From Fibrobacter sp. UWB2 (GTDB taxonomy: Bacteria > Fibrobacterota > Fibrobacteria > Fibrobacterales > Fibrobacteraceae), in assembly GCF_002210425.1 (NCBI RefSeq), contig NZ_MWQK01000002.1, positions 558,001 through 622,000 on the forward strand: a DNA stretch of 64,000 nt, in the 5' to 3' direction. Each line of letters begins with the position of its first letter. The stretch's first letter is position 1. The translations under genes were made by a program, and so were the position numbers. The notes beneath the pieces are model-generated. The model worked only from the letters and a program-made list of their open reading frames with translations, had not been told where the DNA came from and did no database searches. This document shows positions 35,086-42,887 of this stretch, one piece after another.

Positions 35086-35895
35086 ATGAATTCTTTCGTT
35101 AAGGCTTCTCTGATCGCCGCGATGATGACGGCTCCGCTTATGGCTGACGAATCTTTTGGTGGCGTCGGCATCACCATTTACCAGGTGGGCGAAGGTGTTC
35201 ACGTGGCTGAAGTCATCCCGGGTACGCCTGCTGCAGAGACTAAACTCCGTGCCGGCGATGTGATTACCGCTGTTGACGGTGTAAGCCTCAAGGGCAAGGA
35301 CATCGAATTTTCCAAGGCTCAGCTCCGTGGCCAGGTCAACAAGCCGCTTGAAATCACTTACACGAGCAATGGCGAAACCTATTCTACAGTGGTTCGTCGC
35401 GCCCAGATTACCGTGAAGGACTTGGACAACAAGGCCGTCAAGAACTGGTATGGCGATAAGGAACGCGTGAACGCTCAGGAACTTGAAACATTTGCTAGCG
35501 CTACCGAAAATGACAAGCAGCTCGTCGCTGTGCTCAGCCGCGGAAACCTCATCAAGAACGATGTTTCTGTTGCCTCTGCTGATGTCAATGGCGTTTATGT
35601 GGAAAAGGCAAAGACCACTCCGAAGTTCACCAAGACGACTCCGGTCCGCTCGGGTGATGCAAGCCTCCGCCTTTTCAACCGCAAGGCTCTTTCGTTTACG
35701 CTCAAGTCTCCGGGCCGCGCAACTGTTACCATCCTGAATGCCGATGGTGAACAGGTGGCAAAGCTTGGCCTTGACAATGCCGTCGCAGGCGTGAACACGC
35801 TCAATTGGAATGGTGCTCAGGTGCCGAGCGGCCGCTATGTTATTTCCATTGACCACAATGGCGCTGTGAGCGGTGCAAACGCAGTGTTGAAGTAA
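35086..35895 (+). CDS. Exported PDZ-domain protein with C-terminal sorting-like domain
   Basis: A 269-residue protein with a signal peptide (residues 1-20, ...APLMA) and a PDZ domain at about 22-105 (VHVAEVIPGTPAAETKLRAG, DVITAVDGVSLKGKD). A spacer follows, then a C-terminal beta domain (about 195-269: VTILNADGEQVAKLGL, VPSGRYVISIDHNG). That last domain resembles FlgD-type or type IX secretion C-terminal domains, also seen in the two esterases here. No protease domain is attached, so it may act as a peptide-binding adaptor. Location at the periplasm or surface is inferred. A terminator hairpin follows. Confidence 0.78.
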   Translation: MNSFVKASLIAAMMTAPLMADESFGGVGITIYQVGEGVHVAEVIPGTPAAETKLRAGDVITAVDGVSLKGKDIEFSKAQLRGQVNKPLEITYTSNGETYSTVVRRAQITVKDLDNKAVKNWYGDKERVNAQELETFASATENDKQLVAVLSRGNLIKNDVSVASADVNGVYVEKAKTTPKFTKTTPVRSGDASLRLFNRKALSFTLKSPGRATVTILNADGEQVAKLGLDNAVAGVNTLNWNGAQVPSGRYVISIDHNGAVSGANAVLK

Positions 35896-35950
35896 TTCGC
35901 GTCGATTCTATCGCGCGAAATTAAATTCCGCTTAACACAAAAATTTGATG

Positions 35951-35980
35951 GACGCTTCTATTTGAAGCGTTCATTTTTTC
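35951..35980 (+). terminator. Terminator between the PDZ gene and lptD
   Basis: ACGCTTC / GAAGCGT stem with a TATTT loop, followed by TCATTTTTTC. The T run leads straight into the box before the lptD start. Confidence 0.75.
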
Positions 35981-35987
35981 TATCTTG
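35981..35987 (+). promoter_or_regulatory. TATCTTG box 14 bases before the lptD GTG start
   Basis: TATCTTG directly follows the upstream terminator, and the GTG at 35995 has no Shine-Dalgarno sequence. The spacing fits a leaderless start. Confidence 0.45.
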
Positions 35988-35994
35988 TGAAACC

Positions 35995-38475
35995 GTGATT
36001 TTATCCAAAACCCATCGCTTTTTGTGGGCCGTTTTCGCAACAATGATCGCTGCGGTCTTTGCTCCTTGCTCTTATGGCGAGGAGATGACCCGCTTTGAAC
36101 TCGAAGAGCGCGAACAGCCTGCTGAAGATACGACTGAGGTGGACTGGATGAACGACACGACTGGAGTGGATACGATTGAATACCACGCGGTCGATCTTGT
36201 GTACGATGTAGAAACCTCGACTTTTAACCTGAATAAGTCGGCACAGCTTAAGTACCGCACGGCAACGCTGGAATCCGATACCATTTGGATGGACCAGAAA
36301 AATCAGATTCTCGCCGCAAGCGGAAACCCGATTCTTCGCGAATCCAAGAATCCCTCCCTTTCGGGGATGCGCCTCAAGTACAACCTCAAGTCCAAAATCG
36401 GTGAGGTGTATTATGCAACGACGTTCCAGGACAATCAGCAACTGAACGGTATGGAAGTCCGTCGCCTTCCGGATACTCGAATCCAGATTGCGCGTGGCGA
36501 CTTCAGTACGTGTAACGATACGACGCACCAGCACTTCTACTTTTATGGCCGCCGCATGGTGGTGAAGCCCAAGGAGACGATTACTGCAAGGCCTGTGGTC
36601 TTGAATATCGCCGATGTGCCTGTGGCGGTTCTCCCGATGATTGTGGCGCCGCTCAAGAGTGGTCGTAAGTCGGGCCTTTTGACGCCGAAGTTCGGTGGTG
36701 ACCAGAAGCAGGGTTACTACTTGCGCAATATCGGTTTCTATTACGCCGCCAACGATTATTGGGATGCAACTCTTGCTGCAGACATTATTGAAGGCGACGA
36801 AGCTAGGTTCGAACGATCTACGCTCTCGGGTGAAATACGCTATAAGAAACGATATTTGTTGGATGGTCATATCAAGTATACGAGCTACCTTGAGGAATTC
36901 GACTTTGGTCGTAGCGGTTACGATATCGATTTTTCGCATAACCAAAACTTGACTCCTGATGCCAAGCATACGTTGAGTGGTCAGGGCTCGTTTGTAAGTA
37001 GCACTGATGTCCGTAAAAAAAATTCCTTGGAAGCAAGCACTATTTTGAACCAGCAGGCGAATGCCTCGTTGGCTTACTCTGGTAAATTCGGCAACAACAA
37101 GAGCTTGACGGTCAAGGTCTCGCAGAACCAAAACCTCACGACGGGTATGCTCGAAAGGGACTTGCCTGATATCCAGTACCGCATGAGCGGAAACCTTTTC
37201 AGCTTTGAACTGGAAGAAGGCGAGGTGGCTGCAGAGGACGGCTCGTTCCAGTCGTTCCTTGAAAAGTTCAATTACAGCTTTACGAACCGCTTTAACTACA
37301 AGTCTCACCGCGAACGTGATACGACGTTGAATAAGGATACAACGGCTCATTACCTGGGCTATACGGGTACATACACCTTGGATTACTCGGGGCGCTTATT
37401 TGACGTGATAAACATTACACCGCGTGCGACATTTACTGGTTTTTGGACGGGTACTGCTTGGCGCAATCCGAACGATTCTCTGTACAAGAGAAAACGTTAT
37501 ATGAGTTTTAATCCGGACGAGGGATCGTTTGGTAATGTCGCATACAACCACAATTACAGCTTGACTGCCGATACGAAACTTTATGGTATTTGGGTTCCTG
37601 AAATAGGTCGCTTCACCGGTGTCCGCCATGTGCTTTCGCCGAGCATTTCTTACACGTATGCCCCTGAAATTGATACGGTCAAAAAGTTTGCTCCGCACCC
37701 GTATTTGGGACAGTATCCGTACCAGCAGAAACAGCAGACACTTGGCTTCAGCCTGAGTAATGACTTTGATATCAAGTACCTCAAGGTGGCGGCGCGTGCC
37801 GATACGAGTCGTGGTGATTCAGCAAAGCGGGCGAAGGCTGTAGAAGACCAGTATGGTACTCGTCGCTTGCTTACGACAAGGCATAGTTTCTCGTACAACT
37901 TTGCGGCTGATTCGCTCAATTTCTCGGATATTTCGTCTTCGTTCGGGTTCCAGATTTTGCCGGATTATATGTTTACCATCAACACTCGCCATAGCTTCTA
38001 CCACAAGTACGAGACGAATCCGAATAAGGTAAGGTTCCCGGAACTCACGTATTGGGGCTATGAACTTTCAAAGAGTTTTAACTGGAGCGGTACGTTTAAT
38101 GGCGGGCTACCTTCGCAGCTCGAAAAGTACGAAATGCTCAAGTGGTCGCTGAGCTTGGATTATCGCTATTCGTTTAGCAGTACGCGTGTAGCCAAGAATT
38201 TGTTTAAGGACAACATATCTCATTCTACGGGTATTTCTGCATCGTTCCAGCCGACAGTCAACTGGGATGTCTCTTACAGCACCCGTTACGATTACAACGA
38301 AGGTAAGTTTGTCTCTCATGAATTTACGTTCAAGCGTGTGTTGCATTGCTGGCAGCTCGATTTTACATGGACGCCGACGGGCCCTGCCGCAGGGTGGAGC
38401 TTCTCCGTGTATGTCCGCGACTTGCCCGATATCAAGCTTAACGCCGGCAGCACCGATACAAAGAGTTATGACTAA
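35995..38475 (+). CDS. lptD: LPS-assembly protein LptD
   Basis: GTG at 35995 is preferred: it puts a hydrophobic signal peptide (FLWAVFATMIAAVFAPCS) right at the N-terminus. A TTG at 35962 lies inside the upstream terminator. The ~826-residue protein has an OstA/LptD N-terminal beta-jellyroll (residues ~45-190, DTIWMDQKNQILAASGNP, GDFSTCNDTTHQHFYF) that receives LPS. A large C-terminal beta-barrel domain follows (VLPMIVAPLKSGRKSGLLTP, then many Tyr-rich strands). LptD inserts LPS into the outer leaflet. The gene overlaps maf by eight bases. Together with kdsB it supports an LPS-bearing outer membrane. Confidence 0.9.
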   Translation: MILSKTHRFLWAVFATMIAAVFAPCSYGEEMTRFELEEREQPAEDTTEVDWMNDTTGVDTIEYHAVDLVYDVETSTFNLNKSAQLKYRTATLESDTIWMDQKNQILAASGNPILRESKNPSLSGMRLKYNLKSKIGEVYYATTFQDNQQLNGMEVRRLPDTRIQIARGDFSTCNDTTHQHFYFYGRRMVVKPKETITARPVVLNIADVPVAVLPMIVAPLKSGRKSGLLTPKFGGDQKQGYYLRNIGFYYAANDYWDATLAADIIEGDEARFERSTLSGEIRYKKRYLLDGHIKYTSYLEEFDFGRSGYDIDFSHNQNLTPDAKHTLSGQGSFVSSTDVRKKNSLEASTILNQQANASLAYSGKFGNNKSLTVKVSQNQNLTTGMLERDLPDIQYRMSGNLFSFELEEGEVAAEDGSFQSFLEKFNYSFTNRFNYKSHRERDTTLNKDTTAHYLGYTGTYTLDYSGRLFDVINITPRATFTGFWTGTAWRNPNDSLYKRKRYMSFNPDEGSFGNVAYNHNYSLTADTKLYGIWVPEIGRFTGVRHVLSPSISYTYAPEIDTVKKFAPHPYLGQYPYQQKQQTLGFSLSNDFDIKYLKVAARADTSRGDSAKRAKAVEDQYGTRRLLTTRHSFSYNFAADSLNFSDISSSFGFQILPDYMFTINTRHSFYHKYETNPNKVRFPELTYWGYELSKSFNWSGTFNGGLPSQLEKYEMLKWSLSLDYRYSFSSTRVAKNLFKDNISHSTGISASFQPTVNWDVSYSTRYDYNEGKFVSHEFTFKRVLHCWQLDFTWTPTGPAAGWSFSVYVRDLPDIKLNAGSTDTKSYD

Positions 38476-39040
38476 ATCTGAAATTGTTCTTGCAAGCGGT
38501 TCGCCGCGCCGTTCCGAAATTTTAAAACAGTTAGGTGTCAACTTCCGCGTGGTCGTCTCGGGCGAAGATGAAAAGCCCACGAGCACAAACCCGCTCGATT
38601 TCCCGCGCGAAAACGCCTGCATCAAGGCTTTGTCCGTATCCCGCCAGGAACGCGATGCTTACGTGCTCGGCTTTGATACGCTCGTGTTTTTGGATAACGT
38701 TCCGCTGGGCAAGCCGAAATCCGAAGCGAACGCTCTCGAAATGTTAAGCAAGCTAAACAATCGCAGTCATTTTGTCATCACCGGAGTCGCCATCGCCCGT
38801 AATGGTGAAATCGTTAGTGCGTCCGAAGAGAAAACAGAGGTCATTTTCAGAAACTGCACCTTACAGGAACTCAAAGATTATGTAAATTCTAAGGACCCGA
38901 TGGATAAGGCCGGCGCTTACGGCATTCAGACGAATGGTGCGCGCTTGATCAAGTCTATCAACGGTTGCTACTACAACGTGGTTGGGTTACCAGTTGCACG
39001 TACACTGGAAATGTTGGATGGTTTACAAGTTAGGGTATAG
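38468..39040 (+). CDS. maf: Maf-family nucleoside triphosphate pyrophosphatase
   Basis: A 190-residue enzyme. The N-terminal signature EIVLASGSPRRSEILKQLG is diagnostic of Maf, which hydrolyses non-canonical or pyrimidine NTPs (dTTP/UTP/m5UTP class) to monophosphates. Later blocks are GFDTLVFLDNVPLGKPKS, MDKAGAYGIQ and GCYYNVVGLPV. The ATG overlaps the end of lptD by eight bases. A long N-terminal extension into lptD in the same frame is possible but would precede the conserved start and is rejected. Confidence 0.93.
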   Translation: MTKSEIVLASGSPRRSEILKQLGVNFRVVVSGEDEKPTSTNPLDFPRENACIKALSVSRQERDAYVLGFDTLVFLDNVPLGKPKSEANALEMLSKLNNRSHFVITGVAIARNGEIVSASEEKTEVIFRNCTLQELKDYVNSKDPMDKAGAYGIQTNGARLIKSINGCYYNVVGLPVARTLEMLDGLQVRV

Positions 39041-39043
39041 CAA

Positions 39044-39988
39044 ATGATTCAGTTGGAAGAGAAAAATCCAAACGAACGCCTTGGTGATTTTTTGGCCCGC
39101 GTTCGCGAATCTCAGGGACTTTCTATCGAAGATCTTTCCGAGCGCACAAAAATCTCGGTGAAGATGCTTCACTTTATTGAATCGAGTGATTGGAAGTCCT
39201 TGCCGGTTGAAGCTTACGTCCGCAGCTATTTGAATTCCGTGAGCTCAAAGCTTGGCCTGGATACAAAGGCTATCCTTAAAATGTATGCCGAAGAAGTGGG
39301 CTCGAGCTATGAAGTCCGCGAGGCTGAACCCATCAAGAATATCGCTCCGATGACGGACGAAGAAAAGAAGCCGCGTAGCAAGGCTGTGCCTGTCGCCATC
39401 GTAATTATCTTGGCTCTTTTCATTGTGGCTCTTCATTTTGTGACTAAGGGCAAAACGACTTCTGACGATGGCGCCAATCCGCCGGCGGTGGTCGCTGCCG
39501 AAGACTCTACGGAAGTCAATCAGGACATGCCTGAAGGCGCAATCAAGGTCCCGGTAGATTCCATCAAGGATGAAAAGAACGAGAAAGTGACGCAGGCCGA
39601 AGTCGACAAGGCTGTGAAAAAGGCTGAAAATCTTCCGGCATCAGCAACAATTTTTATCTCTTCGACGTCCAAGAAAGATACGGCGACGGTGACGGGGCCG
39701 GTTTCGGATAACGGTCGCACTCGCATAGAACTTGTCGGTTCCGGCGAAATGCGTTCTTGGGTCGGCATCAAGCGCGACGAAGACGATGATGATTTTGTGA
39801 AAGAAGCGAACATTGCAACGGTGGACAACAAGCTTGTCTATACTGCTAGCGGTACGCTCTACATTGTGATTGGTGAACCGCGTGCCATTGGCAAGATGTA
39901 CTTGAACGGCGTGGAAACTCCGGTTCCTGTGCCGAAGTTTGGCCGTGTGGCTCGCTTCAGTGTTTATGACGGTCGTGTCCTTAAATAA
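39044..39988 (+). CDS. rodZ: RodZ-like helix-turn-helix membrane protein
   Basis: A 314-residue protein with an N-terminal Cro/XRE-type HTH_25 domain (residues ~10-85: LARVRESQGLSIEDLSERT, KISVKMLHFIESSDW), then a linker. One transmembrane segment follows at about 112-132 (AVPVAIVIILALFIVALHF), then a periplasmic C-terminal region with Asp/Ser-rich spacer and a DUF4115-like beta domain (~205-314). This is the RodZ layout, in which the HTH domain binds MreB and the periplasmic part helps set cell shape. No mreB is nearby. A DNA-binding regulator with the same layout is the alternative. It starts 3 bases after maf. Confidence 0.82.
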   Translation: MIQLEEKNPNERLGDFLARVRESQGLSIEDLSERTKISVKMLHFIESSDWKSLPVEAYVRSYLNSVSSKLGLDTKAILKMYAEEVGSSYEVREAEPIKNIAPMTDEEKKPRSKAVPVAIVIILALFIVALHFVTKGKTTSDDGANPPAVVAAEDSTEVNQDMPEGAIKVPVDSIKDEKNEKVTQAEVDKAVKKAENLPASATIFISSTSKKDTATVTGPVSDNGRTRIELVGSGEMRSWVGIKRDEDDDDFVKEANIATVDNKLVYTASGTLYIVIGEPRAIGKMYLNGVETPVPVPKFGRVARFSVYDGRVLK

Positions 39989-39999
39989 GAGGTGCTAAG

Positions 40000-40584
40000 A
40001 TGCGTTCTTCTAAGATTTCTCGCAAGACGAGTGAAACCGACATTCAACTTTTCTTGAATCTGGACGATTGCTCTAGAGGCAAGATTAGCTCGGGCTCGGG
40101 CTTCTTGGATCACATGCTGAATTTGTTCCAAGTGCATGGCGGGTTCCATCTCGATTTGACCTGCAAGGGCGATACCGAAGTCGATATGCACCACAGCATG
40201 GAAGACATCGCCATCGTGCTTGGCCAGGCTCTCGTAGAATGCCTCGGCGACAAGAAGGGCATCGAACGTTATGGCTTTTACTTTGTCCCGATGGACGAAG
40301 CCTTGAGCCGCGTGTGCATCGACTTTAGCAATCGCATCGGCTTTGTCTGGAACGTGAAGCTCCCGGCTGCAACCGCAGGCGGAATCGAAGCTAGCATGTT
40401 CGAACACTTCTTCAAGAGCCTCTGCGAAAATGCTCGCATGAACTTGCACGTGGAACTCTTCTATGGCAATGACAACCATCACTGCCTAGAATCCATCTTC
40501 AAGGCTTTTGCACGTGCTGTTGCTATGGCTGTTGCTCCTTCCCGCAATGTGAAGGGCGTCCCCAGCAGCAAGGGTGTGCTATAA
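40000..40584 (+). CDS. hisB: Imidazoleglycerol-phosphate dehydratase
   Basis: A 194-residue enzyme of histidine biosynthesis that dehydrates IGP to imidazole-acetol phosphate. Both metal-binding histidine motifs are present: DMHHSMEDIAIVLG and DNHHCLESIFKAFARA. The N-terminal block (GSGFLDHMLNLFQVHGGF) is also clear. It is a single-domain HisB, not fused to a phosphatase. No other his gene is visible, so the pathway is dispersed. Eleven bases separate it from the rodZ-like gene, and a perfect-stem terminator follows. Confidence 0.95.
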   Translation: MRSSKISRKTSETDIQLFLNLDDCSRGKISSGSGFLDHMLNLFQVHGGFHLDLTCKGDTEVDMHHSMEDIAIVLGQALVECLGDKKGIERYGFYFVPMDEALSRVCIDFSNRIGFVWNVKLPAATAGGIEASMFEHFFKSLCENARMNLHVELFYGNDNHHCLESIFKAFARAVAMAVAPSRNVKGVPSSKGVL

Positions 40585-40625
40585 GGTCGCGAAAAAATCG
40601 CTTTTCACATCTTGTAAAACTTTTC

Positions 40626-40653
40626 ATGGCGAAACTTCGGTTTCGCCATTTTC
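40626..40653 (+). terminator. Terminator with UUCG tetraloop after hisB
   Basis: A perfect 10-bp stem ATGGCGAAAC / GTTTCGCCAT closes on TTCG and is followed by TTTTC. UUCG loops are exceptionally stable in RNA. Confidence 0.9.
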
Positions 40654-40770
40654 TGTAAAATTTTGACTCTTTGTAAGAAATTTAACGTAATTATTTACGG
40701 CCCATTTCTCGAATTTTTGTGGTAAAAGTTTTATGTTTTGCCTTGGTTTGGGTGATTTAGCGAGGATAAG

Positions 40771-41829
40771 ATGAAGGTGATTTCTACGACATTGAAGTTG
40801 GCGTGTTGCCCTTTGGCTTATTGCGATATTGCGTGGGCTAAAAACGATGTCGACTATCGAAAATCGCTTGGAAAGGCTCGTGTTTATATGGTGGCCAAAA
40901 AGCCTCGCGTTGATTTTTGCAATGTGAAATTTGCGGGCCATAAAATTGATCTTGACCTCGTAAGCGAATGCGGTCGCGTAAGCGCTTCTATCCCTGCTGA
41001 TGAACCGCTTTTTAAGCCGAGTGCAAAGAAAATGCTTGTTGTCGATGTCGGCACTAACGAACCGCATGTTCTCGCTAAAGATGAAATTGTTGCAAAGACT
41101 CATGGAATAAAATTCTATGAAGTTGATACGGCGTTCTATGAAAAGGCAAGCGACAAGGAACTGAAAAAGTGCTTGGACGAGGACTCTTTTGTGGCTTGGC
41201 TTACGCCAGAGAAACTCTTATACCTTTATTCGAACAGGTTAATTCGAATCCCGAATATGGATAAAACCAAGTGTTTCCTTTGGAATTACGAACCGATGTT
41301 TATCGGGAAGGTTGTGCGACCGGTGGTGAAAAGAGCGGAAATGCGCCATGCTCGCGAGCCCTTCCTTGATATGCTCGAATCTGAAATTGAAGATTGTGAG
41401 GATATTCGCGACGATGTTGTGCTTCTGTTCTTTGATGCCGAAGAACGGGATAACAGCCTTTTAATCGGTAACGCGGTTTCGATTAACGAATTCCAACTCC
41501 CTTTAAACAGGCGTGCTTTGCCATCTATCGATTTGCTTGCGATGGATGCGGAGAATGTCTTTATCGAAAAGTTCAAGCCCAAGTACAACGCCGCGCTTTT
41601 CCATCCGTACCTGGGTGGTGCGAACGATACGCCTGATTCCGAGTACGATGCTATAGATTATGCAATCGATGACTGGATGACGCTTGTATTCAAGGGAATG
41701 AATTGGTATGGTGGGCTTGAAGGAAATTGCTTAGTTTATAGCAAAGATTCTGGATTGCGCATCATGCGTCCAATGGATTTTGACGATTTCCTGGAACGGA
41801 AATTTATTGAGTCTGTGCTCGCTTGTTAG
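40771..41829 (+). CDS. Hypothetical protein (352 aa), unrecognised
   Basis: No family was recognised. The protein is cytoplasmic in appearance (no signal peptide despite Cys near the N-terminus), acidic and rich in charged and aromatic residues. It contains predicted strand and helix blocks such as KMLVVDVGTNEPHVLA, DDVVLLFFDAEERDNSLLIG and EKFKPKYNAALFHPYLGG. It stands alone between the hisB terminator and an intergenic hairpin repeat, with a start preceded by AGGATAAG. The lean AT-rich flanks are in keeping with a lineage-specific gene. Nothing supports a specific function. Confidence 0.55.
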   Translation: MKVISTTLKLACCPLAYCDIAWAKNDVDYRKSLGKARVYMVAKKPRVDFCNVKFAGHKIDLDLVSECGRVSASIPADEPLFKPSAKKMLVVDVGTNEPHVLAKDEIVAKTHGIKFYEVDTAFYEKASDKELKKCLDEDSFVAWLTPEKLLYLYSNRLIRIPNMDKTKCFLWNYEPMFIGKVVRPVVKRAEMRHAREPFLDMLESEIEDCEDIRDDVVLLFFDAEERDNSLLIGNAVSINEFQLPLNRRALPSIDLLAMDAENVFIEKFKPKYNAALFHPYLGGANDTPDSEYDAIDYAIDDWMTLVFKGMNWYGGLEGNCLVYSKDSGLRIMRPMDFDDFLERKFIESVLAC

Positions 41830-41868
41830 AACCGTCTTTCTCGACTCTAGTGAAGTCTTGAATTGATT

Positions 41869-41900
41869 TGTCACGCCCGCCATCGAGCGGGCATCTCTTA
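41869..41900. repeat. TGTCA hairpin repeat, copy D
   Basis: TGTCAC, then a GCCCGC / GCGGGC stem around CATCGA, then ATCTCTTA. It matches the copy at 53329 with a compensating stem change. Confidence 0.75.
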
Positions 41901-41922
41901 TATGAAACAAATTGTTTTATAT
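41900..41922. promoter_or_regulatory. 23-bp near-perfect palindrome (possible operator)
   Basis: AAACAA-A-TTGTTT forms the core, with ATATG / TATAT flanks (one G-T pair in 11). Part of it recurs inverted at 41983. It lies upstream of the TIGR02147 regulator gene. Confidence 0.5.
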
Positions 41923-41982
41923 GCTTAAATAAAAATTTTAAATTTTAAACAAAAATTACTAAAAATAGAGAAAATTAATAGA

Positions 41983-41993
41983 ATTTGTTTCAT
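41983..41993. promoter_or_regulatory. Inverted copy of the operator half-site
   Basis: ATTTGTTTCAT is the exact reverse complement of ATGAAACAAAT at 41902-41912, about 80 bases away. The pair flanks an AT-rich stretch upstream of the regulator gene. Confidence 0.45.
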
Positions 41994-42050
41994 TAATATT
42001 GAATTTTGTGGTGGTGTGATTTATCTTTATTGGTGTAAAGGTTGTGAAAA

Positions 42051-42887
42051 ATGAAATCCGTTTTTGAATATAGAGATTACCGCGAATACATGCGAGACTT
42101 TTACGAGAACCGTAAAAGGTGTTCCGCATTTACGTGGCGCGAGTTTGCGAAACTTGCTGGTTTCTCTTCGTCGGGATTTTTGAAACTTGTTTGCGATGGC
42201 AAAACGCGACTTTCAAAAGTTGCGGTTGAAAAAGTCTTGCCTGCAATGAACTTGTCTGGCGCGCAGGCTGATTATTTCCGTGCGTTGGTTGAATTTTGCG
42301 ATTCCGCTCGCTCTGAAGTCCGTCAAGTCGCTTTTGAACGGATGATGAAAATTGCGCAAGAAAACAAGATTGATTTTTTAGAGGCAAAGTCGTTTGAATA
42401 TTTTTCGTCGTGGGCAAACCCGGCACTCAGGGAACTAGCCCCGATTATGAAGGGCGCAACGCCTCTTGAAATGGGACATGCTCTTGTGCCTGCCATTTCT
42501 GCTGCCGAAGCTCGTGAATCATTGGAACTTCAGGAATCGCTTGGGCTCTTGAAAAAAGATGAATGCGGAAATTACGTGCAAACAAGCGAAGGTGTTTCGA
42601 GCTCTCGTGAAGTAATCTCCGCGACGGTCGTCAACATGCAAAAGCAATATGCGCATTTGGCGGTTGAATCCCTAGAACGCTACACGCGAGAATACCGCCA
42701 CATTTCGGGCATGACGATGGGGCTTGACCGAGAAGCGTATGAGCGCCTAGCCGCAGAACTTGATGTATTCCGCAAAAAAGTAGTGGAAATTTTATCAAAC
42801 GTGAAAAGTTACGATCGCGTTTATCGAATGAATTTACAGCTCTTTCCATTGAGCAAACAAGTTGGAGAAAAAAATGAAAAAGATTAA
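42051..42887 (+). CDS. TIGR02147-family regulator
   Basis: A 278-residue cytoplasmic protein of the TIGR02147 family, a paralogous set first described in Fibrobacter succinogenes. Typical landmarks: the N-terminal start SVFEYRDYREYMRDFYE, a helix-turn-helix-like block (WREFAKLAGFSSSGFLKLV), VLPAMNLSGAQADYFRALV and the C-terminal MTMGLDREAYERLAAEL block. Members are thought to be transcriptional regulators, but the target is not known. The end overlaps the start of a lipoprotein gene by 14 bases, so both are co-translated. A palindrome pair upstream may be its own operator (inference). Confidence 0.83.
   Translation: MKSVFEYRDYREYMRDFYENRKRCSAFTWREFAKLAGFSSSGFLKLVCDGKTRLSKVAVEKVLPAMNLSGAQADYFRALVEFCDSARSEVRQVAFERMMKIAQENKIDFLEAKSFEYFSSWANPALRELAPIMKGATPLEMGHALVPAISAAEARESLELQESLGLLKKDECGNYVQTSEGVSSSREVISATVVNMQKQYAHLAVESLERYTREYRHISGMTMGLDREAYERLAAELDVFRKKVVEILSNVKSYDRVYRMNLQLFPLSKQVGEKNEKD

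Noticed and set aside
36001-37350. 449-codon open frame antisense to lptD
   Set aside because: The forward LptD domains are clear, and the reverse frame is Ile/Arg/His-rich with no domain.
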